NCBI RefSeq assembly: GCF_021462225.1
Contig: NC_061801.1
Span: 9,606,125 to 9,670,124, forward strand
From: Girardinichthys multiradiatus
Lineage: Eukaryota; Chordata; Actinopteri; Cyprinodontiformes; Goodeidae
Direction: 5' to 3'
Length of the DNA: 64,000 bases
Below, one piece after another: positions 46,001 through 56,254 of the stretch. Both the position numbers and the translations under genes were made by a program. Under the pieces are notes generated by a model. The model saw only the letters and a list, made by a program, of their open reading frames with translations. It ran no database searches and had not been told where the DNA came from. Numbering within the stretch: the stretch's first letter is position 1; every line of letters begins with the position of its first letter.

Positions 46001-49000
46001 TTGTGGCCACCTTGACTGGAGACGCAGGTGTTGACTGCTGGACTGCCAGGATTTGCTGGCCAAGTGCTACACTGACAGGCAGAGCTACTGACTTCTGGCT
46101 GGTGTTAGAAGGCGGAGAAGCCACTGACACCACAGTCACCTGGTGGACACAAAGAAGGATGAGGATGAGCTGTGGGTAGAGGGAGACTATAATAGATATA
46201 GTCAGGGAGGGGAAAAAGATAGGACACCCATTACATTTTCTGCATTTAAATAAAAATATTTACATATCAATGTCGACCCTAGTTTTTTAATCTCTGTAAT
46301 AGAAAGTGATTTAGTTTCAGGTACAAAAAAAACCAAAATCAATAAAAAATAGACAAATATTTTTCTAACCAAGAAAAATGTTAGACACCCTAAGTTAGCG
46401 CTTGATGCATTTACTGGTTCGGGCTCTTTGTCATGTTGCAGGGTCCAGCTTGGTCTCACATTTTCCTCCAGCACCTTCTGATGTACGGGAGAATTCATGG
46501 TCGATTCTACGGTGAGGAGTTGGCCTCGCCCTCCTGCAGCACAGCATCCCCAGACCATGACTCTTCCACCTCCATGCTTCACAGTGTATCTGAGGTTCTT
46601 TTACTGGAATACTGTGCTTGGTTAATGGTAAACCTGTCTGCTGTTCTGGTGTCCAATGAATAAAACTATAGACATACAGTGGTGAGAAAAAGTGTTTGCC
46701 CCGTTTGTGATTTGTTTTTTGTTTTCATATATAAATGTTCCAGATCATTAAACTGATTTAAATATTAAACAAAGTCAACAAAGTAAACACAACATGTAGC
46801 TTTTAAATGAAGGTGTGTTTATTTTTAAGGGGGAAAAAATAATCCCTACACCTAATTTAGGCTCACTCACCTAGGATGAATTGTTGTAATTTAGGTGCAT
46901 TGGGGGGTTTTCGAGCACAATCGGATTCAGGTCAGGGCTTGGACTAGGCCACTCCAAAGTCTTCCCTTTGGCTGGATGTTCTCCTTCAGGATGTTTTGGA
47001 AGGCAGCAGAACTCCAGGTTCCATTTATCACAGCATGTCAGCAAACCTGCCCCCAGACCATCACAATACCACAACCATATTTCATATTACACCTTCCAAA
47101 GAGTTCAACGTTTGTTTTGTCAGTCCACAGAGTATTTTTCCAAAAGTCTTGGTGATCATCAGGAAGTGTTCTGGCAAGATTAGAGACAATCCTTTAGTGG
47201 TTTTCTTCTTGGAACTCTACCATGCAGGCTATTTCTGCCCCGGCTCTTTCTGATGGTGGAGAGATGAACAGTGACCTTAACTGAGGCACATGAGGCCTGC
47301 AGTTCTTTGGATGTTGTTGTGGGATCTTTTGTGTCCTCCTGGATGAGTCGCCACTGCGCCCTTGGCGTAATTCTGGTCGGCCAGTAACGTTTGGGAAGGT
47401 ACACCACTATTCTATGCTTTCGCCATTTGTGGATAGTGGCTCTCACTGTGGTTCGCTGGAGTCCCAAAGCTTTAGAAATGGCTTTATAACCTTTTCCAGA
47501 CTGATAGATCTCAAGAACTTTGTTTCTCATTTGTTCCTGAATTTCCTTGTATCGCAGCACTTTGTCTGGTATGTCGTATTTAAGTGTTTTCTTGATTGAG
47601 AACAGGTGTGGTAGTAACCCAGGCCTGAATGTGGCTAGAGAGCACGGTTCATTTATGTTACAACTGCAGAGCAATTGCTTTTTCACACAGGGCCGTGTAA
47701 GTTTGGATTTGTTTCCCCCATAATAATAGACATCTTCATTTAGAAGCTGCAATTTGTGTTTACTTGTGTTATCTTTGTCTAATATTTACATTTGTTTGAT
47801 GGTCTGAAACATTTATGTGACAAAGACTGCTTGTTCCCCCAAATAAGTTGGAATCCTTTGTGGATAGTTTTTATCTTTAACAGATTTTAGTGGTCCGGAA
47901 GCTCAGTATCAAAAGTTGGTTAGTGCTACAAAGATGAAAATTAACCCACTATTATGCCAGATAATGCAGGCAGACTGCAGAGGAGGAACGCCGCTTACAA
48001 ATCAGGTTTCTGTTTTGCGTTTCAGCCCGTTTCACATGAGGGCATGGAGGACACCGAGACACGTTCAGGGCAGAGCGTCTACAGCTCAGAAAGAGACTTT
48101 AGGATTCAGTTTCTCAAGCAGACAAGACAAAAGCAGCACCACTTTGTGAGCCATCCATCAAATACTCATGATCATAAATCAACGACGACAACAAAAAGCT
48201 GCTTGGACGTTGAATGAATTTTGTATGAAGTGGTGAAATATGATATAAAAATGAACCTACGGTAAAAACGTAGTAAAAAAAAGCGCCGGCGTTTCATTCG
48301 TCCGCTCCTCTACTTATAATAATGCTTAAAGTACAGAATTTATTTTAAGCTAAAATTATCACAAAAACAGTCAGTAATGAAGTTTTTAACTAATGATTCT
48401 AAGCTTCGAACCCAAGTCATGACCAGAGGAGAATTAATTAATCACTTAATTACTTAATGAGCACATGTAAAGTCTTCAAAGTTCCATCAATTTGATCAAA
48501 AATCATTAGATGTCCCAGTTACTCACCTTGCTGGGTGTCTTGAGAGGCGAAATGGCGATCTTTTGGCCAGGAATGCTCTGTATTGTAGTGTTGTGGGGCT
48601 CAGAGAGAGTAATTGTTTTCGGTGACAGCGCCGGCGAAGTTTGCGTCACGACGCGTCCTAAAAACGGACCAAAGAAGATTTATGGCGTATTGGATGCAGT
48701 AAAGAACAGACGACAAACACAAGGACCCTGTGAACCAAAAACATTAAGGGTGTGACAGTAGGTGCGATCTAAAGAAGCTTACCTGCAATAACAGGAGTCA
48801 CCGACGTCTGAGGACTCAGACCTTTGCTGTTTACAGTCTTTGTGATGATAAACTTGATTGGAGCAGCTGACGATGCTGGTGTTTTTTTGGGGATCTAAAA
48901 ACATGAACAATAACAAGTCTTATACTGTCAATGTTTTTCCACATTTCAACCTAAGATCTGCATTTAAATGTTTTCTTTGTTCCTTAGGTTCAATTAATGT

Positions 49001-49198
49001 GCTCAACTTCAAATAAGAACCTGATGTGTGGGCGTGGCGCTGGTGGTGTAGGGGTTAAGCGTGCCACCATGTATAGAGGCTATAGTCCTTGATGCGGTTT
49101 CTGTCCCGGACCTGTCGACCTTTGCCGAATGTCTCCCCCTTTCTCTGCCCCTGATTCCTGTCCCCCTACTGTCAAAAAAATAAAAGGCCTCTAGTGCC

Positions 49199-49240
<42 letters not shown>

Positions 49241-52200
49241 GTGTGAAAGATGAGCAACACACAAGTTTATATTTGTACCCATATCGCCAAATCCCCGATT
49301 TTTGTTATCCAAACAGGAGACACCAAAACAGTCAACTTTTTTCACCATTCATGTGAAACATCTGTTATTCAAATAAAAAAGCTAATTTGTTTCAGGGAAG
49401 AATGTAAAAAATAAAAAGGATGCAATAATGTGGCTGCATAAGCGTGCAGTCCATTAATCTACTGTTTTGGTTGAAACGTCCTTTGAATCAATTTCAGTAT
49501 TTAGTCTTCTTGTGTTCACACTGCCAGCAGTTTTACTGACCTGATAAAACTGAAAAGCAGTTGAGCTGTCCTAGTTGCATCCTTAAGTTAATGCCAAAGT
49601 TCATAGAAAGGAATGCTCTCCATCACATCGTATATTTCCATCACAGCAGCGTAAACGTAGTCACCAATAAATATAAGACCAATTCTTCCGAGGAATACGT
49701 CCATAAAACAACATCACATCTGCTGAAGAACATCACACTCACTGTGAAATACAGTGGTGGCAGCAGCATGCTGTGGGGCTACTTTTCCTCAGATGGAACT
49801 AGACTTTTCATCAATATAGATGAAAGACTGAACAGTTCTCAATATCAATCAGTTCTCACCCAAAACTAGATGTGCACAAAATAACAAATCACATTGAAAT
49901 ATCAATGTGTAAAAAATAGCAATGAACTGTTGAATGCAATATTTGGTTGGATATAATACACAGCTGAAAAAAATGAAAGGTAGTATTTTTAATCAAAGCA
50001 TAATACCAAGTCAGTTAAACTCCTGGAATATTGATCTGGTCAGTTCAGTAGTAGAAGGGGTTGTTAATCAGTTTCAGCTGTTTTGGTGTTGATGAAATTA
50101 ACAACGTGAAGTAAAGGGGAAACAAAGAGGCGACCCCAGAGACAAGAATCATTTTTCAGGTGGAGGCCACAGATATTTTTTCTCTCCTCATTTTATTTTA
50201 CTGCTTTTCAGTAGTTTTGCATTTGACCCGGGTCAGTGTCACTATCGGTAGCATGAGGCGATACCTGGACCCTGCAGAGGCTGCACAGGCAGTCCAATTC
50301 CACCAGGATGGCACATCAATACGTGCCATTGCCTGAAGGTTTCTGTGTCTCCCAGCACAGTCTAGAGCAAGGAGGAGATTCAAGGAAAAATGGAGTTCCC
50401 CCAGGAGAGCTGGACAGGGTCGGCCGAGGTGCTTAACAGCATGTTCGGTACCTGCTCTTTTGTGCAAGGAGGAACAGGATAAGTACTGGCAGAGCTCTAC
50501 AAAGTGACGTCCAGTGGGCCACTGGCATGGATGTCTCTGACCAGGCTATTAGAATAAGACCTCATTAGGATGGCCTGAGAACCCGACGTCCTCCAGTAGG
50601 CCCTGTGCTCACTGCCCGGTACCGTGGAGCTCCACTGGCATTTCCCAGAGAACACCAGGATTGGCAGGTTCAGCAGTGGCGCTCTGTTCTTTTCACAGAT
50701 GAGAGCAAGGTCACTCTGAGCTCATGTGACAGACATGAAAGGGTCACTGATGTGAAAGACGTGGGGAACGTTATGCTGCCTGAATCATTGTTCAGCATGA
50801 TCAGTTTGGTGGTGGTCAGTGTTGGTCTGGGGAGACACATCCATGGAGGGAAGCACAGACCTGTACAGGAGAATCGATGGCATCCTGACTGCCATTAGGT
50901 ATCAGGATGAAATCTTTAGACCAACTATTAGACCCTTCGCCGGTGCAGTAGGTCCTGGGTTCATCCTGCTGCGTGATAATGGCCGGCCTCATGTGGCAAG
51001 ACTATGCAGGCAGCTCCTGGATGATGAACTAATTCATACCACTAACTGGTCTCCATGCTGCCCTGACCTAAATCTAACAGAATATCCCTGGGACTTCATG
51101 TTTAGGTCCATCTGACGCCACCAGGTTGCACCTCAGAGATGCCCTGATCTGGATCTGAGAGTAGATACCCTAGGACATCATCCATCATCTCATAAGGAGC
51201 ATGCATACAAACCACTAGGTGCCATGTTGAGTTGCTGCAATGAAAATTCAGCAAATTGGGCTAGCCTGATGCATCAGTTTTTGAGTTTAAATGTCTCCGT
51301 GTCTTCGGATTTAGTGCTCTATGGGTTGATATTTTCATCAAATGACGCGGCATCCTTTTGTTCCCAACCCATTACCCATTCTATTTCAGAATGGATATTC
51401 CAACATATTTTTCTGAATTGAGATCTGATGTGTTTTCAAAGTGTTCCTTTAATTTTTTTAAGAGCCGTACATGCAAATCCTGCAGGCTAATAATGTATTT
51501 GTGTTAGAAGGACTTTCACTGGCCTCTGTGCCCACACAAGATGTATATATTGAGCATCTGTGATGCTAAAGCTCACGGAATGGTGGCGACATTATGATGA
51601 AGGAATATGTGGGTTAATTGTAACTGATATAGTCATTGGAATATTCAGCAAAAGTTTTGCAATTACGCGTTTCCCTTATGTCTCCATCAGTCCTGCCCAA
51701 AACCTTAAAATCTACTGCAAGCTATAGCTGAAGAAGGATTTTACTTTCCATCCTCACTGTGAGCCCAACCTTACATCCAAACCAACACAGCATTAGCATC
51801 ACCAGACTTCAGGAGTAAATATGACTGAAGACCTGTGGGGTCACGTGAAAGGAGGCAATAGACAAGTGTTGTCCCCAAATTAGAAGGTTCTGGACAACTT
51901 CTGCCAGGCAGAGTGGGAAAACATTACAAAGACAAGATGTGGGACGCTGATAGATTCCAACCAAAGAAGACCAAACGCTAAAACTGAATCAAAAGTTGCT
52001 CCAACGAATATTAGCATACGGGTGAACACGGTTATGCAACCCAGTTGTTGCAGTTTTTGTTCTAACAGCTTTGTTTGCTCTTCAGTTCACTTGTGCTGGA
52101 CAAATGTAACATTCTCTGGAAATAGTGTGCAAATCAAGAACATCTGCAAATTCCTAACAGGGGTGTACAGACTTTTTATAACCACTGTGTCCTTGACCTC

Positions 52201-55200
52201 TCATGATTCATAACCTTTACACTGCCCTCACCTCTGCATTAGGCATTTACTTACACACAGATTTGTATTTATTGGACCTAGACCAACATGGTTTCAGTGT
52301 AAATACATGGACTGCTACAAAAGTACAACAGAAAGTGCACCGCCTTCAGTTAAGGGTTTCACATATCAGGACGCAAGTAAAAATTATCTGGTTTTTACCA
52401 GGTTGTAAAATTTGTTAAAACTAACCTTAATTATTCATTATTTACCCTCTGTGAGAAAAACTAAGTGCCCCTCATGAGGTAACAGCTTGTGAACCACCTT
52501 TAGCAGTACTAATATGAAGATAGAACGGCTTTATTACTCTCTCACGTCGGTGCGGGGGAATTCTGACTCACTCTTCTTTACAATGTTGCCTCACTGCCTG
52601 CATGGTCCGATTTAGGCCAGGATTCAGCTGTCTGACGGATGGCCTCACATTTGTCTCTACAATATTTTGATATACAGGTCCTTCTCAAAAAATTAGCATA
52701 TTGTGATAAAGTTCATTATTTTCTATAATGTAATGATGAAAATTTAACATTCATATATTTTAGATTCATTGCACACTAACTGAAATATTTCAGGTCTTTT
52801 ATTGTCTTAATACGGATGATTTTGGCATACAGCTCATGAAAACCCAAAATTCCTATCTCACAAAATTAGCATATTTCATCCGACCAATAAAAGAAAAGTG
52901 CTTTTAATACAAAAAACGTCAACCTTCAAATAATCATGTACAGTTATGCACTCAATACTTGGTCGGGAATCCTTTTGCAGAAATGACTGCTTCAATGCGG
53001 CGTGGCATGGAAGCAATCAGCCTGTGGCACTGCTGAGGTCTTATGGAGGCCCAGGATGCTTCGATAGCGGCCTTTAGCTCATCCAGAGAGTTGGGTCTTG
53101 AGTCTCTCAACGTTCTCTTCACAATATCCCACAGATTCTCTATGGGGTTCAGGTCAGGAGAGTTGGCAGGCCAATTGAGCACAGTAATACCATGGTCAGT
53201 AAACCATTTACCAGTGGTTTTGTCACTGTGAGCAGGTGCCAGGTCGTGCTGAAAAATGAAATCTTCATCTCCATAAAGCTGTTCAGCAGATGGAAGCATG
53301 AAGTGCTCCAAAATCTCCTGATAGCTAGCTGCATTGACCCTGCCCTTGATAAAACACAGTGGACCAACACCAGCAGCTGACACGGCACCCCAGACCATCA
53401 CTGACTGTGGGTACTTGACACTGGACTTCTGGCATTTTGGCATTTCCTTCTCCCCAGTCTTCCTCCAGACTCTGGCACCTTGATTTCCAAATGACATGCA
53501 GAATTTGCTTTCATCCGAAAAAAGTACTTTGGACCACTGAACAACAGTCCAGTGCTGCTTCTCTGTAGCCCAGGACTGGGGAATGCGGCACCTGTAGCCC
53601 ATTTCCTGCACACGCCTGTGCACGGTGGCTCTGGATGTTTCTACTCCAGACTCAGTCCACTGCTTCCGCAGGTCCCCCAAGGTCTGGAATCGGCCCTTCT
53701 CCACAATCTTCCTCAGGGTCTGGTCACCTCTTCTCGTTGTGCAGCGTTTTCTGCCACACTTTTTCCTTCCCACAGACTTCCCACTGAGGTGCCTTGATAC
53801 AGCACTCTGGGAACAGCCTATTCGTTCAGAAATGTCTTTCTGTGTCTTACCCTCTTGCTTGAGGGTGTCAATAGTGGCCTTCTGGACAGCAGTCAGGTCG
53901 GCAGTCTTACCCATGATTGGGGTTTTGAGTGATGAACCAGGCTGGGAGTTTTAAAGGCCTCAGGAATCTTTTGCAGGTGTTTAGAGTTAACTCGTTGATT
54001 CAGATGATTAGGTTCATAGCTCGTTTAGAGACCCTTTTAATGATATGCTAATTTTGTGAGATAGGAATTTTGGGTTTTCATGAGCTGTATGCCAAAATCA
54101 TCCGTATTAAGACAATAAAAGACCTGAAATATTTCAGTTAGTGTGCAATGAATCTAAAATATATGAATGTTACATTTACATTATGACATTATGGAAAATA
54201 ATGAACTTTATCACAATATGCTAATTTTTTGAGAAGGACCTGTATAGAGGAGTTCATGATCACTTTCAATGACTGCAGGGTGTCCAGGTCCTGTGGCTGC
54301 CAAACAAACCCAAATCAGCACCAACACTTTGCTGCGTTAAGTGTCTACCAAAGGACATTGCTGCAGAAGCCTCGTGGTTCACTCAGATCCACCTTTATTT
54401 TCTATACGGAAAGAAAAGACTTTATAACCCCTTCAAACCAATCCCATGTCCTGCCATGAACTTTAACCTTAAGCGTTGCTGTAGGTTTTTGCAATTTCTA
54501 TGAGAAATGGACAGTCCTGGGGGAAATCTGCTGAGACATCCACTCCTTGGGAAACTAGCAACTTTCCAGAATGTTTTCTATTTTTAAATAATCCTTCTCA
54601 TGGAGAAGTAAAAATTGACTTCAGTTATTTGGAAATGTCCTTTCATGATTTATGGACGCGAGTGATTCTCCCCCAAAGTCACTGCTGATGTCTTCCTGCC
54701 CTGGCATTGTGTTAACACACGTGCTCCAGACAAGCATGTTGCCAGATGTCCTGCTACTATTCAGGTGGTCAATTTCTTTGACGATCATTTAATCAAAAGC
54801 ATTTGGTCTGCAGTACCTTTCCCTCCTAAATGCTTTTTTTGAATGAGAGTGCATTCAGCCAATAAGTCAAAAACCAAAATACTGATGAGTAAAATGATAA
54901 AAGTCAAGGTGTAATGTGGCAAGTCAGAGCTATAGAAGGCAATTTAAATATAAATCAATGTAAAACCCTCTAGATTTGTGTCCTACAGAAAACTGAAGAC
55001 AAGTAAAAAAGTCCCAAAAAAAAAAAAAAAAGCGCACATTTTTCCCAGTTTTCTTTTTTAGTTTTCTAGACCAGGAAAATGGTCATAGAAATTCCATACT
55101 TGTCCAGATTGTATAGGAACCCTGCAAAAGACTGCCAGCCTTTGCTAATCCAGCATATTTAGTGGCAGATATAACTGGACTCATAAAGTGGACATAAAAA

Positions 55201-56221
55201 GGGTGTAACGTGTTCAGCTTCCTGTTATTTGCTAAAATCAACGCTGGGGTGCAGGCTTGCACAGTGCTTGCATATGGTTCATTCAATGATCAGGACAAGG
55301 GAGTGGATTTTTAGCTTCCAACAAGCCCATCACAGATCAAGGTATGTTCAAGCATAACATTGGCTAGTTTGGGTCAGCATCCGATTTTTCCGAACAACGC
55401 AAGTAATATAAAATCTTCAATTGGGATCGATTTATTTTATTGCGTTACGAACACAAACCAAGCATTGTTACCTGTACAGACTTTAGCTGCTGGGCCTGTA
55501 ATGTGGTCATCTGGTTGCCAGGGCTCCCCACCACTGGTTTCAGCTCTCTCCCACCAATAGTCACCACTTTAAACTGTGGTGTTGGAGACTTTGTGTCGCC
55601 TGAAGTCTGTGAAACCCCAGCCTTGTTGCCTGTGTGGGGTAACTGCAGCACTATTGGCTGCCCTGTTTTCCCTATTGCTGTAACCAAAAGTTTTTGCCCT
55701 TCTTGTTTGATGACTTGGGGTGGAGTACCTGCAGCTTTCGCTGCTTCTGTGGCTTGAGATGAGGCTAACTTATTAAGAATGATCTGGTGGTTGGCTGCAG
55801 AAATGGCAAACGGAGTTGTGAACTTCTGCATGCCACTCGTGGAAACTGTAGTACCAGCGACGCTGTCTGTAGTTTTGGTCGTAGCTGTAGAAGTAGCCAA
55901 GGCTGGTTTAATGGTGAACAGGGTTGGTGAAGTGGAAATTGTGATGGAAGACTGGCTTCCAGGGATTACACTGAGGGTGGAGTCTGTAGTTGCAGAGGTG
56001 GTCACAGTCTGGATATGCTCCACTGACGTGGCATTTGAGCAGATGCTTAAACCTTCTGACGACATGGGAGCATCAGTTTCCATTGGGACAGATGTGTCAT
56101 GTGTAGGCTCTGACTGGACTGCACTGTCATCTGACTGGGAGTGAGGGACCTCCTCTATGGCCTCAGTATCCATGATTTCATCAGGAAGGAGGCTATTGAG
56201 CTCTGGTGACACCACATCCAT
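40073..56221 (-). CDS. LIN54: LIN54, DNA-binding subunit of MuvB/DREAM (13 coding exons)
   Basis: LIN54 is the tesmin/TSO1-type subunit that brings the MuvB core to CHR elements in cell-cycle promoters; with p130-E2F4 it represses (DREAM) and with B-MYB or FOXM1 it activates. Coding exons in transcript order: 56221-55472, 48894-48783, 48657-48527, 46139-45984, 45822-45621, 45512-45439, 45362-45165, 45071-44986, 43227-43156, 42362-42260, 42170-42033, 41940-41738, 40274-40073. Junctions are GT-AG and the total of 2427 nt gives 808 residues (human 749). The start [18 protein letters not shown] matches the vertebrate N-terminus, with a good context (A at -3, G at +4). Conserved blocks include [37 protein letters not shown] and [20 protein letters not shown]. 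The end is [20 protein letters not shown]. The acceptor of exon 45071 has tandem CAG, so it could begin one codon later. Intron 2 (48895-55471) is mostly transposon debris. Confidence 0.97.
40280..41735. other. LIN54 last intron
   Basis: The part 41000-41300 has a plus-strand frame with [11 protein letters not shown], resembling a LINE C-terminus, but it is too decayed to assign. The rest is featureless. Confidence 0.3.
41738..43227 (-). other. LIN54: LIN54 exons for the tandem CXC (CRC) DNA-binding domain
   Basis: Residues about 579-700 hold two cysteine-rich CXC modules joined by the [10 protein letters not shown] linker. Module 1 runs from [20 protein letters not shown] and module 2 from [20 protein letters not shown]. 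By the reading here, the tyrosines that insert into the minor groove of the CHR in human LIN54 are both present, at residues 595 (LKLYCDC) and 669 (LKNYCEC). The zinc-ligand cysteines all appear intact. Exon boundaries split the first module at LK-LY (donor after 43156, next exon starts at 42362). Confidence 0.92.
43520..43790. repeat. decayed MITE-like repeat, second instance
   Basis: Shares the block around CATTCATACCTCTTAAACCT and AGGCCAACACAAAGCAGTGC with the repeat at 4290 and, more loosely, with the end of the relic at 31604. Confidence 0.45.
43797..44757. mobile_element. TIR element of about 960 bp (Harbinger-like or hAT-like)
   Basis: The two ends, CTCCTTTTCCATTGG on the left and CTCCTTTTCCACTGG as the reverse complement on the right, extend as imperfect inverted repeats with CTCCACTCGG in both. 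No transposase frame is seen. It lies in a LIN54 intron between exons 45071-44986 and 43227-43156. Confidence 0.65.
46202..46660 (-). pseudogene. decayed Tc1 transposase fragment
   Basis: Minus-strand frame [20 protein letters not shown] followed by [19 protein letters not shown] is the catalytic-domain middle of a Tc1 transposase. After LQHDKEPE the frame jumps to unrelated sequence, so the third catalytic residue is lost. In a LIN54 intron. Confidence 0.75.
46677..47835 (-). pseudogene. Tc1-type element with partial transposase
   Basis: Left end after TA reads CAGTGGTGAGAAAAAGTGTT. The minus-strand frame 47752-47180 holds the N-terminal HTH region ([39 protein letters not shown]). Downstream, frames break and only traces of the catalytic end ([12 protein letters not shown] near 46945) remain. 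The right terminus is eroded. Confidence 0.75.
47836..48525. other. LIN54 intron with exon-like plus-strand segment
   Basis: After a tract TTTTGCGTTTCAG (ending 48025) an open frame runs to 48217 ([20 protein letters not shown]). It matches no family I recognise and has no obvious partner exon. Confidence 0.3.
49031..49232 (+). mobile_element. tRNA-derived SINE, copy 2, with perfect target-site duplication
   Basis: Same family as the element at 695: TGGTGTAGGGGTTAAGCGTG head and ATAAAAGGCCTCTAGTGCCG tail, then about 33 A. A 13-bp duplication AACCTGATGTGTG lies at 49018-49030 and 49233-49245. It sits in LIN54 intron 2, antisense to the gene. The B box is mutated, so internal pol III transcription is doubtful. 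Confidence 0.92.
49590..49890 (+). pseudogene. Tc1 catalytic-domain fragment
   Basis: The frame ending at 49869 reads [20 protein letters not shown], the Tc1 glycine box, then [15 protein letters not shown]. Flanking parts are lost. Confidence 0.6.
49968..51474 (+). pseudogene. full-length but decayed Tc1-type element
   Basis: Ends CAGCTGAAAAAAATGAAAGG (left) and CGGCTCTTAAAAAAATTAAA (reverse complement of right) resemble each other. The internal frames read [20 protein letters not shown] (first D) and [20 protein letters not shown] (second D), then [19 protein letters not shown], but stops and frame changes separate them. In LIN54 intron 2. Confidence 0.75.
51560..52192 (+). pseudogene. Tc1-type relic, 3' portion
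   Basis: The end GGTGTACAGACTTTTTATAA near 52162 is a common Tc1 terminus in fish. The preceding GACCTGTGGGGTCACGTGAA block resembles the DLNPIE-downstream part of the transposase, with no open frame. Confidence 0.45.
52675..54242 (-). mobile_element. Tc1-like DD34E transposon, copy 3 (42-bp deletion form)
   Basis: A 1568-bp element with TA at 52673-52674 and 54243-54244, the same length and same internal deletion as copy 2, in the same orientation. It sits in LIN54 intron 2, inside an older repeat whose two halves flank it. Confidence 0.94.
52952..53914 (-). CDS. Tc1-like transposase with 14-residue linker deletion, second instance
   Basis: A 320-residue open frame. The junction reads [14 protein letters not shown], so the deletion is the same as in the copy at 30111, with one adjacent substitution. 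The DDE residues are kept. Only a few residues differ among the three transposases, indicating recent spread. Confidence 0.9.
   Translation of the reverse strand: MGKTADLTAVQKATIDTLKQEGKTQKDISERIGCSQSAVSRHLSGKSVGRKKCGRKRCTTRRGDQTLRKIVEKGRFQTLGDLRKQWTESGVETSRATVHRRVQEMGYRCRIPQSWATEKQHWTVVQWSKVLFSDESKFCMSFGNQGARVWRKTGEKEMPKCQKSSVKYPQSVMVWGAVSAAGVGPLCFIKGRVNAASYQEILEHFMLPSAEQLYGDEDFIFQHDLAPAHSDKTTGKWFTDHGITVLNWPANSPDLNPIENLWDIVKRTLRDSRPNSLDELKAAIEASWASIRPQQCHRLIASMPRRIEAVISAKGFPTKY
54475..55465. other. LIN54 intron 2, part adjacent to the ATG exon
   Basis: AT-rich with a poly-A run at 55015. Nothing recognised. Confidence 0.45.
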
Positions 56222-56250
56222 GCTTGCTGTGTCTTAGCGCTTCGTTAGTC
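56222..56250 (-). other. LIN54: LIN54 5' UTR part of the ATG exon
   Basis: The acceptor ctttttag ends at 56251, so the ATG exon has 29 nt of leader before the start codon at 56221. Upstream, intron 1 runs to the donor at 59389. Confidence 0.7.
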
Positions 56251-56254
56251 CTAA

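Larger units (their letters stand above)
52430..54470. repeat. older repeat interrupted by the Tc1-like copy at 52675
   Basis: Sequence on both sides of the 1568-bp insertion (52430-52672 and 54245-54470) looks like the two halves of a decayed transposon: the left contains GAGAAAAACTAAGTGCCCC, the right AGGGTGTCCAGGTCCTGTGG. Assignment is tentative. Confidence 0.35.

Noticed and set aside
55779..56144. Plus-strand 121-codon frame opposite the LIN54 ATG exon
   Set aside because: Shadow of a Ser/Thr-rich coding exon; the LIN54 reading is strongly supported on the minus strand.
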